Part shown: piece after piece, positions 31,306 through 36,476 of the stretch
How the letters are laid out: each line of letters opens with the position of its first letter
How positions within the stretch are numbered: the first letter of the stretch is position 1
Origin: JBBTXM01 sp038062255
Lineage (GTDB): Bacteria; Patescibacteriota; Minisyncoccia; UBA11713; 2-01-FULL-45-33
Reading direction: 5' to 3'
NCBI GenBank assembly: GCA_038062255.1
Contig: JBBTXM010000013.1
Coordinates: forward strand, 1 to 36,476
Length of the DNA: 36,476 nucleotides
Position numbers and translations under genes: made by a program
Notes under the pieces: generated by a model
What the model saw: only the letters and a program-made list of their open reading frames with translations
The model's database searches: none
What the model was told of the DNA's origin: nothing

Positions 31306-32486
31306 AAAAAAAGAAAGTGAAAAAACTAAAGCCCAAAAAAATTAAAAAAGCCAAAAAAGTTTTACACAAAAAGGTTTCTAAAAAGCTGAAGCCGGTTCCA
31401 ACCGGAAAGGTTACAAAAAGCCAGCTAAAGGAAGAATTTTCAGAAGAAAGAGTTGGGGCGATTTTAAAAAAAGGCAAGGACCGCGGATTTATAACATACG
31501 CCGAAATTTTAAGCGCTTTTCCCCATATTGAACACAACATAATTTTTTTGGAGGATTTGTATTCAAGATTCGAAGCTGCCGGAGTTGATATTTTGGAAGC
31601 CAAAGAATTTTTGGATTTGGGAGATAAAACAAAAGGGCCGAAAAAAGAAGAAGAATTTTTTGCCGATTCCGTCCAAATGTACCTAAAAGAAATCGGCCGC
31701 ATACCACTATTGAAAGGCGAAGAAGAAAGGGAACTGGCAAAAAGAATAGAGCAGGGCGACAAAGACGCCAAAAACAAGTTGGCGCAGGCAAACTTGAGGC
31801 TCGTAGTTTCCATAGCCAAAAAATATGTTGGCCGTTCGCCTAATCTTACGCTTTTGGATTTGATTCAAGAGGGAACTCTAGGCCTTTTCCGCGCGGTTGA
31901 AAAATTTGATTGGAGAAGAGGATACAAATTTTCCACTTATGCCACTTGGTGGATACGGCAGGCGATAACCAGGGCTTTGGCAGACCAAGCCCGCACTATC
32001 CGAATACCTGTGCACATGGTTGAAACAATTTCAAAATACCAACAGGTGCGACGCCGTCTTATTCAGGATTTGGGCAGGGATCCTTTAGCTGAAGAAATTG
32101 CTTCCGAGATGAATATAGATGTGGAAAAAGTCCACCATATCCAGCAAATTTCCCAGGAAACCGTATCGCTTGAGGCTCCGGTTGGCGAAGACGACGAAGA
32201 TTCGGTGCTTGGGGATTTTATAGAAGATGAAAAAACCCTTTCTCCCGCTCAAGAAGCTTCGCGCAAGCTTTTAAAAGACCACTTGAAGGAAATAATGATT
32301 GATTTAGCTCCTAGAGAACAGAAAATTCTCCGCATGCGTTTCGGTTTGGACGATGGAATTACCCACACCCTAGAGGAAGTTGGCGCGGAATTCGGAGTAA
32401 CCCGCGAGAGAATCCGCCAGATTGAAGCAAAAGCTTTGGAAAAGATCCGCCAGCACGACAAGATTATAAAACTTCAGGGATATTAA
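31302..32486 (+). CDS. rpoD: Primary sigma factor RpoD (sigma-70)
   Basis: Main sigma factor. The 394-residue protein has region 1.1 (EERVGAILKKGKDRGFITYAEI), 1.2 (FADSVQMYLKEIGRIPLL), region 2 (RLVVSIAKKYVGR...YATWWIRQAITRAL), region 3 and region 4 with the helix-turn-helix VGAEFGVTRERIRQIE. Regions 2.4 and 4.2 fit TATAAT and TTGACA promoters, as seen across the window. The first ~37 residues are an unusual run rich in lysine (KKKKVKKLKPKKIKKAKK) before region 1.1. Confidence 0.97.
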   Translation: MKKKKVKKLKPKKIKKAKKVLHKKVSKKLKPVPTGKVTKSQLKEEFSEERVGAILKKGKDRGFITYAEILSAFPHIEHNIIFLEDLYSRFEAAGVDILEAKEFLDLGDKTKGPKKEEEFFADSVQMYLKEIGRIPLLKGEEERELAKRIEQGDKDAKNKLAQANLRLVVSIAKKYVGRSPNLTLLDLIQEGTLGLFRAVEKFDWRRGYKFSTYATWWIRQAITRALADQARTIRIPVHMVETISKYQQVRRRLIQDLGRDPLAEEIASEMNIDVEKVHHIQQISQETVSLEAPVGEDDEDSVLGDFIEDEKTLSPAQEASRKLLKDHLKEIMIDLAPREQKILRMRFGLDDGITHTLEEVGAEFGVTRERIRQIEAKALEKIRQHDKIIKLQGY

Positions 32487-32490
32487 AATC

Positions 32491-32522
32491 AAACACTCCC
32501 CGACCGCGGTCGGGGAGTGTTT
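32491..32522. terminator. Perfect hairpin between rpoD and the RRM gene
   Basis: A 15-bp perfect stem AAACACTCCCCGACC with its inverse around GC. The minus side is followed by TTTTAA; the plus side lacks a strong T run. It probably serves both converging genes. Confidence 0.7.
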
Positions 32523-32541
32523 GAAATCTCTGATATAACGC

Positions 32542-32841
32542 TTACCAGCTGTTTTGCCTTCGGAATCCCCCCCCTGTTCGCGGGGGTCTCGCTTCCATTG
32601 GGCGAGCTTCGTTGACCGTTATTTTTCGGCCCTCGAATTCTGTTCCATTGAACATTTCGATAGCTTTTTGAGCTTCGTCGTCATTTGCCATTTCCACAAA
32701 ACCAAAGCCTTTTGACCTGCCAGTCATTTTATCCATTATGACTGTGGCGGTATCAACAGAGCCTGCTTGTGAAAACAAGCCTTTCAAAGATTCCTCGGAG
32801 GTGCTGTAAGAAAGCCCTCCAACGTATAATTTCTTTGCCAT
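32542..32841 (-). CDS. RNA-binding protein with one RRM domain
   Basis: A 99-residue protein with RNP2 LYVGGL near the N-terminus, RNP1 KGFGFVEM, and a short Gly/Arg-rich tail (RPPRTGGGFRRQNSW), like the small RRM proteins of cyanobacteria. It likely binds single-stranded RNA. The ATG at 32841 is chosen because MAKKLYVGGL is the normal RRM beginning; a 15-codon upstream extension has no support. A TATAGT box around 32914 on the minus strand would leave a leader of about 70 nt, longer than usual here. Confidence 0.92.
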   Translation of the reverse strand: MAKKLYVGGLSYSTSEESLKGLFSQAGSVDTATVIMDKMTGRSKGFGFVEMANDDEAQKAIEMFNGTEFEGRKITVNEARPMEARPPRTGGGFRRQNSW

Positions 32842-32949
32842 TTGTATTGTCAAAAAATTGCTAAAAAGAGTAAGTCGACCAACCAATGCTTATTAAAACG
32901 AAATAAGTTGCTTACTATAAAATAAGAATACTCTTTTGTGGAAAGAAAG

Positions 32950-33717
32950 TCAATTAAGCACAACCAGCCAGAAAATAACGGCCAAAAGTATGCGGTATAT
33001 GCCAAATGGGACAAAATTATGCTTTTTTATAAAGTTGAGCAGAAACTTGATGCTTGCAATTGCGACCGCAAAAGAAACAATAAATCCAACTGCCAAAACA
33101 AGAAATTGATCTTTTGAAAAAGCACCCGCGTTTTTTGCGAGGTCCAGCGAGGTTGCTCCAAGCATTGTGGGGACTGCAAGCAAAAAGGAAAATTCCACGA
33201 TTGTTTTTCTGTTGAGCCCCAAAAACAATCCGCCTATGATTGTGGCGGCAGAACGAGAAACCCCTGGAATCATTGCCACAGATTGGCAAATTCCTATAAA
33301 AAAAGATTGTTTATACGAGATGCGCGTTATATCGCTTTCAGCGGAGGCGGGTTTGTGTCGGAATTCAAAAATTATAAGCGCTACGCCTCCCAGAAAAAGA
33401 ACCCACAAAACTAGGTTTTCATTTCCAATAAGATATGTTTTAACGGCTTTGTAGAGGGCAAAACCGATTATGCCTGTCGGTATGAAAGCGACTAATATTT
33501 TTTTTAAGATTTCAGCGTTTAAAAACGACTTTCCATATAAAACAATAACCGATAAAATTGCTCCAAACTGGATTATTATCTCAAAACTTTTTGTAAAATT
33601 GGATTGGCCTATATGCAGAAATTTGCTCGCAAGTATCAGGTGGCCGGTGGACGATATCGGCAAAAATTCCGTAATACCTTCTACTATTCCCAATATTAAG
33701 CTCTGTAGAATTGTCAT
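32950..33717 (-). CDS. uppP: Undecaprenyl-diphosphatase UppP (BacA)
   Basis: Recycles the undecaprenyl lipid carrier for peptidoglycan synthesis and affects bacitracin resistance. The 255-residue membrane protein has the two family motifs GITEFLPISSTGHL (residues ~14-27, with EF and SSTGH) and PGVSRSAATIIGGL, and about seven hydrophobic helices. Length is normal. A TACAAT box (33730-33725, minus strand) sits 7 nt before the ATG, with no Shine-Dalgarno site. Confidence 0.95.
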   Translation of the reverse strand: MTILQSLILGIVEGITEFLPISSTGHLILASKFLHIGQSNFTKSFEIIIQFGAILSVIVLYGKSFLNAEILKKILVAFIPTGIIGFALYKAVKTYLIGNENLVLWVLFLGGVALIIFEFRHKPASAESDITRISYKQSFFIGICQSVAMIPGVSRSAATIIGGLFLGLNRKTIVEFSFLLAVPTMLGATSLDLAKNAGAFSKDQFLVLAVGFIVSFAVAIASIKFLLNFIKKHNFVPFGIYRILLAVIFWLVVLN

Positions 33718-33724
33718 GTTTGAT

Positions 33725-33730
33725 ATTGTA
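33725..33730 (-). promoter_or_regulatory. -10 box of uppP (leaderless)
   Basis: TACAAT on the minus strand, 7 nt before the ATG at 33717. Confidence 0.6.
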
Positions 33731-33755
33731 TCAGAAAAATTTTGAAATAAAAAAA

Positions 33756-33774
33756 GCCGGCGCTAGTCGCCGGC
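33756..33774 (-). terminator. Terminator of the 70-aa gene
   Basis: GCCGGCG/CGCCGGC stem with CTAGT loop; followed by T7 on the minus strand and TTTTGTTTTT on the plus strand. Confidence 0.8.
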
Positions 33775-33782
33775 TTTTGTTT

Positions 33783-33995
33783 TTATAATGCGCCGTGCCA
33801 TTGGCAATAGGCGGGATCATGGCAGTTTTCACGAGTGTGCATTTCGGAGAAGTTGTGCCACCCAAAACAGCTCCGATTAAAATGTATCCTTCTTCCGGCC
33901 CAGTTGAATTCAATATTAATTTCCAAGTATCCGCGGAGTCCTTTTTTAAAACGCAGTTTCAGAGTTTTGAAGAATTTAAACAAATTTTTCTTCAT
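33783..33995 (-). CDS. 70-aa basic protein with Cys/His-rich C-terminus
   Basis: Not recognised. The ATG at 33995 has AAGGAG 8 nt upstream, a promoter and palindrome further up, and a terminator after its stop, so the unit is complete. The N-terminal half is strongly basic (MKKNLFKFFKTLKLRFKKGLRGYL); the C-terminus CFGWHNFSEMHTRENCHDP and AYCQWHGAL holds three Cys and four His that could bind a metal. A competing frame (33731-33913) runs through the terminator and is not preferred. Confidence 0.55.
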   Translation of the reverse strand: MKKNLFKFFKTLKLRFKKGLRGYLEINIEFNWAGRRIHFNRSCFGWHNFSEMHTRENCHDPAYCQWHGAL

Positions 33996-34016
33996 AATAT
34001 TTTCTCCTTTCCAAAA

Positions 34017-34048
34017 ACAAAATAGCACCTTTGGTGCTATTTTGTCAA
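34017..34048 (-). promoter_or_regulatory. Promoter of the 70-aa gene with 13-bp perfect palindrome
   Basis: Minus strand TTGACA (34048-34043), 17 nt, CTATTT (34025-34020). ACAAAATAGCACC-TTT-GGTGCTATTTTGT (34017-34045) fills the space between and over the two boxes. Confidence 0.6.
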
Positions 34049-34150
34049 GTTAAAAATCTCCTCAAAGCTCCCTCTGTTGAATGTGTTTAGAACTATGGAT
34101 TGGTTGAAAATTAAATTTGAACTCACTATGTTTGGTTTTATATAAAAAAG

Positions 34151-34182
34151 AAGCCCGCAAAGAGCGAGCTCCTTTGGGGCTT
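34151..34182 (-). terminator. Terminator of the 32-aa gene
   Basis: AAGCCC/GGGCTT with an inner CAAAG/CTTTG stem, followed on the minus strand by CTTTTTTATA; begins in the stop codon. Confidence 0.8.
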
Positions 34183-34279
34183 ACAGGCGTTTTATAGCAT
34201 CCAAAAACTCCCCGTTGTTATTAGCCCACTTGATGCTTTTAGCAATCTCAAAAAGCTTAAAAGTTTCTTCATTTGGCAT
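34181..34279 (-). CDS. 32-aa protein of unknown function
   Basis: Product MPNEETFKLFEIAKSI followed by KWANNNGEFLDAIKRL, a short amphipathic helical peptide. The gene has AAGGAGG 7 nt before its ATG, a TTGACA/CTATCC promoter at 17 nt and a terminator beginning at its stop, so it is likely real despite its size. I do not recognise a family. Confidence 0.6.
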   Translation of the reverse strand: MPNEETFKLFEIAKSIKWANNNGEFLDAIKRL

Positions 34280-34296
34280 ACACACCTCCTTAAATA

Positions 34297-34325
34297 GGAT
34301 AGCACATTTCTGTACTATCTGTCAA
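34297..34325 (-). promoter_or_regulatory. Promoter of the 32-aa gene with palindrome
   Basis: Minus strand TTGACA (34325-34320), 17 nt, CTATCC (34302-34297). GATAGCAC-N6-GTACTATC (34298-34319) overlaps it; arms match at 7 of 8. Confidence 0.6.
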
Positions 34326-34380
34326 TGGTTCCGCATTGTAAACAATATTAGAACCATTTTTGAGAGGTAAAATGAGTATA

Positions 34381-34420
34381 TTCACATACCAGATTTAAAG
34401 TGTTACTATCCATAGCAGTA
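34381..34420 (+). promoter_or_regulatory. Promoter of the 133-aa gene with related palindrome
   Basis: TTCACA (34381-34386), 17 nt, TACTAT (34404-34409); TACTAT-CC-ATAGCAGTA (34404-34420) resembles the two neighbouring palindromes. Confidence 0.45.
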
Positions 34421-34447
34421 CAGACCTTTTATAAAAAGGGGGTTGAG

Positions 34448-34849
34448 ATGTCAAAAGCGGTAAGGCTTTTTGATCTGGACAAGAGAGATTACCCAAGTGA
34501 ACGAGGCGATACATTTAGGAGCCTACAAGTATCTGAATGTTGGGTATGCGGAGCCTTGAGTAACAGAGTTGTGATGGGCGGTTACCCAGGATATGGAGTG
34601 AGGGTTGTCTGTCCGAATAGCTTTGAGTGTTGGCACCACGAACTGGAAAATAAATTGAAGTGGCTGGACAAACCTCATCCGCTGTCATACAAGAATGAGC
34701 TCCAAAAAGAAATTGACGAGATGAAGAAAAAACATCAAGCAGATGTGAAAAACGATTTGGAGGGTAATCCTGACATGAAACTAAAGCATTGGGTAACGAA
34801 TACCCGCTCTTTCAAGCCAGGTAGTGCTTGTAAACATTTCTTGGAGTAG
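34448..34849 (+). CDS. 133-aa Cys-rich protein of unknown function
   Basis: Start ATG at 34448 has AAGGGGG 5 nt upstream; the frame extends back to 34400 without a site. The protein has CWVCG near residue 33, then VVCPNSFECWHHELENKL, and a final GSACKHFLE, so five or six Cys plus paired His suggest a zinc-binding domain. The middle (PLSYKNELQKEIDEMKKKHQADVKNDLEGNPDM) is a charged helix. No membrane segment. I do not know a function. A terminator follows. Confidence 0.6.
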   Translation: MSKAVRLFDLDKRDYPSERGDTFRSLQVSECWVCGALSNRVVMGGYPGYGVRVVCPNSFECWHHELENKLKWLDKPHPLSYKNELQKEIDEMKKKHQADVKNDLEGNPDMKLKHWVTNTRSFKPGSACKHFLE

Positions 34850-34856
34850 AGAACCA

Positions 34857-34885
34857 AGCCCGCATAGTGCGCGGGCTTTTTCTTT
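34857..34885 (+). terminator. Rho-independent terminator
   Basis: AGCCCGC/GCGGGCT stem with ATAGTGC loop, then TTTTCTTTT. Confidence 0.85.
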
Positions 34886-34942
34886 TCAAAAAATGAGTTC
34901 GTATCTAGTTTCTTGGCTCCCCGGATGGGACGATTTTCCTTG

Positions 34943-34969
34943 TCCGCCGAAGCTGATAGCGAAGGTGGA
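34943..34969. repeat. Degenerate palindromic repeat
   Basis: TCCGCC...GGTGGA arms around GAAGCTGATAGCGAA; shares CGCCGAAGC and GCGAAGG-GGA with the element before mraZ. The rest of 34886-35054 shows nothing I can identify. Confidence 0.5.
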
Positions 34970-35054
34970 GAACCATAAGATGGGAGGAGTTGTTTGAGTT
35001 TCCTGAAGCGAGTTCACAACAGATTAAACACTTGCTTAAAGTTTAAAGCACATT

Positions 35055-36275
35055 TTACCTTTCAAATTCAGTTGGATTTTTAAATTCCCAAGGGCCACTA
35101 CCACAGCTGATTGCTTCCCTTCCTTCAATTTTTAATGTTTCAGAGTCTTTTAGTTGAATGATGATTACTTTTTGCTCATACTTGTTATACGTATTTGAAG
35201 TTTCGTAACAATAAACATTTCCATCCGGTTTTACTTGAGAAAAATCAAGATTGATAAACCCCGACTGGGTTGGGGTAAAGTAATAAAGCCCCATTTCAAG
35301 ATTACTCTTTTGAGTTGAGTCTCCATTTGAAAAAGCCTGCAAAGACTGGTCAATGTGCGTCTGAACGAGAGCTAAATGTGGAGGCTCGTGGCCAGAGAAA
35401 GCCGTATCAATATTGGGAGCAAACCAATTGCCTTTGGCAGTACCTGGGATATCTTGGATCACTTTTCCGCACGTTGGTGATTTCGTAGAAGTATTTGAAT
35501 GACCAAACTCAGAAAAACCTCCAAGTTTTTCGTTAAGTTGTCCGGCAAGCGGTTCTTGAAAATAATCAAGAGGACAGACGTTATAAAGAAGTTCACTTCT
35601 AAATTGTCTTTTGGGACTGGCATAGTTATTAGGTTTTATGCGCAAGTCATATGCCCCAAGGTCAAGTATTGGTATTGGTGCTTGTTCACTACCGCCCGCG
35701 TAACCGATCAATTCTCCCTCAGAAACCCTAAGATTTACTTTTTTGTTGCACTTTTTCCAATCAACCGGTCCGTCTTTATAAGTGAGTGTGTATTCGTCAC
35801 AACGATCCACTTTTGCCTCGTCAAACGCCTTTTTTAATTTTGGCGTCAGGTCAATTACATGGTCAAAGTAAACTTTAAATTCGGAACAAAGTCCAAATAG
35901 AATCGCCGCGTCATCTATAATTTCAGGCCGGTTGGTAGCCTGAATGATATCTATTCGGACAATAGTCATGTTTGCCGGTGCGTATAATGGGGTCTTTTTT
36001 TCCATTCTGAAATATAGGTGCGGAGCCGGAAAAGTGTGCGCTGTTGGCGACAAAAGACCTCGTGGGTCTATTGTTGCAAAGCTGTCTAATGCGATTGGTA
36101 GTGTAGTAAAAAACTCCTTTTTATCTCCACAAGATGGGAGGTTAGCAATATCATCAAAATAATGGTCTTTCTGAACGCCGAGACGTTTTGTTATTAAAAA
36201 AGCACCGCCAGCACCCATGAGAACAATGGCGACAATAATTCCAATGAGTATATTTGAAAATCCTTTTTTATCCAT
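35055..36275 (-). CDS. Membrane-anchored protein with M23-like (LytM) domain, probably inactive
   Basis: A 406-residue protein: one N-terminal membrane helix (NILIGIIVAIVLMGAGGAFLI), then an extracytoplasmic region. HTFPAPHLYF, TPLYAPANMTIVRI, VYFDHV and VSEGELIGYAGG follow the order of the peptidase M23 fold (entry strand, PVYAPADG-type turn, HxH-type position, V-x-G-x-x-IGYAG). The second metal-binding histidine is not clear, so it may bind rather than cut. The C-terminal half (GLYYFTPTQSGFINLDFSQV) looks like an extra beta domain. The ATG at 36275 is preferred because the helix follows directly; the 66-codon extension overlaps another coding frame. Confidence 0.65.
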   Translation of the reverse strand: MDKKGFSNILIGIIVAIVLMGAGGAFLITKRLGVQKDHYFDDIANLPSCGDKKEFFTTLPIALDSFATIDPRGLLSPTAHTFPAPHLYFRMEKKTPLYAPANMTIVRIDIIQATNRPEIIDDAAILFGLCSEFKVYFDHVIDLTPKLKKAFDEAKVDRCDEYTLTYKDGPVDWKKCNKKVNLRVSEGELIGYAGGSEQAPIPILDLGAYDLRIKPNNYASPKRQFRSELLYNVCPLDYFQEPLAGQLNEKLGGFSEFGHSNTSTKSPTCGKVIQDIPGTAKGNWFAPNIDTAFSGHEPPHLALVQTHIDQSLQAFSNGDSTQKSNLEMGLYYFTPTQSGFINLDFSQVKPDGNVYCYETSNTYNKYEQKVIIIQLKDSETLKIEGREAISCGSGPWEFKNPTEFER

Positions 36276-36306
36276 GTTTATGACTTTGGCGGGAGAGATC
36301 AGGACA

Positions 36307-36476
36307 CTATCTAGCCGGAAAACCCTCGTTTTCGATCTTTTCAACTTCCTTGTCGGTAACAAACTCCCGCACATTCCATGGTGCAACACCACGCAAGTCA
36401 TAATCAGCCGGGTTAAGACCCGCTTCTCTAATCTTACTTTCAATAATTTGCCGTTCGACAAGTTTATATACATAAA
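36307..36476 (-). CDS. 3' end of an unidentified protein gene, cut by window edge
   Basis: Minus-strand frame open from the window edge to a TAG at 36307-36309. The visible 55 residues end ADYDLRGVAPWNVREF and VTDKEVEKIENEGFPAR. It is charged and soluble-looking, with no homology I recognise. The stop is 31 nt before the start of the M23-like gene, suggesting an operon. Confidence 0.6.
   Translation of the reverse strand, partial: YVYKLVERQIIESKIREAGLNPADYDLRGVAPWNVREFVTDKEVEKIENEGFPAR

Noticed and set aside
33731..33913. Alternative minus-strand ORF of 60 aa
   Set aside because: It runs through the terminator hairpin at 33756-33774 and has no ribosome binding site; the 70-aa frame has both signals in place.
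1..36476. CRISPR array, insertion sequence or prophage
   Set aside because: No regularly spaced repeats, cas genes, transposase or phage structural genes are visible.

Overview
The window looks like chromosomal DNA of a Candidate Phyla Radiation bacterium (Patescibacteria, probably Parcubacteria). The reasons are very tight gene packing, AT-rich sequence with lysine-rich proteins, a divergent but complete housekeeping set, UvrC without its C-terminal helix-hairpin-helix domain, and many genes whose -10 box sits 6-8 nt before the start codon (leaderless mRNAs). The placement is inferred from gene content and style; no 16S rRNA or ribosomal protein gene is present.

Layout. 1-3.3 kb: end of a class B penicillin-binding protein (PBP2), greA, lysS. 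3.3-3.9 kb: a RelE/ParE-type toxin-antitoxin pair. 3.8-8.5 kb: a division and wall cluster (mraZ-rsmH-ftsL-like-ftsI-murF) behind GTGG repeats resembling MraZ boxes, then tRNA-Glu. 8.6-11.2 kb: a 2-TM K+ channel, a DUF192 protein, a cyclophilin and a VKOR-like membrane protein. 11.2-16.5 kb, minus strand: RNase J, tRNA-Leu, a peptide-binding lipoprotein-like protein, secG, an unassigned ~215-nt structured RNA with its own promoter and terminator, and uvrC. 16.5-21.4 kb: a ClpP-like protein, a small zinc-ribbon membrane protein (possibly frameshifted), uvrA, a His-box membrane hydroxylase-like protein and a 75-aa protein. 21.4-25.1 kb: groES-groEL behind a CIRCE-like operator, lemA, htpX, tRNA-Ser. 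25.1-29.6 kb: two TrpX-like binding proteins with no transporter, a 39-aa zinc-ribbon protein and an orphan hybrid-sensor histidine kinase. 29.6-32.5 kb: dnaG-rpoD. 32.5-33.7 kb: an RRM protein and uppP. 33.7-34.9 kb: three small genes with related promoter palindromes. 35-36.5 kb: an M23-like anchored protein and the 3' end of another gene.

How it works together: the core is wall synthesis and division (PBP2, FtsI, MurF, RsmH, MraZ, UppP), nucleotide excision repair (UvrA, UvrC), transcription and replication (GreA, RpoD, DnaG), RNA decay (RNase J) and protein quality control (GroESL, HtpX, cyclophilin).

Most notable: (1) the unassigned RNA at 14887-15104, whose 3' part can fold as a 73-nt tRNA-like body or pair with its own 5' end; (2) short palindromic repeats inserted in frame in murF, uvrC and uvrA; (3) a leaderless-promoter pattern that lets several start codons be reassigned, against a minority of genes with strong Shine-Dalgarno sites; (4) the mini-gene cluster at 33.8-34.9 kb; (5) the binding-protein/histidine-kinase locus without a transporter.
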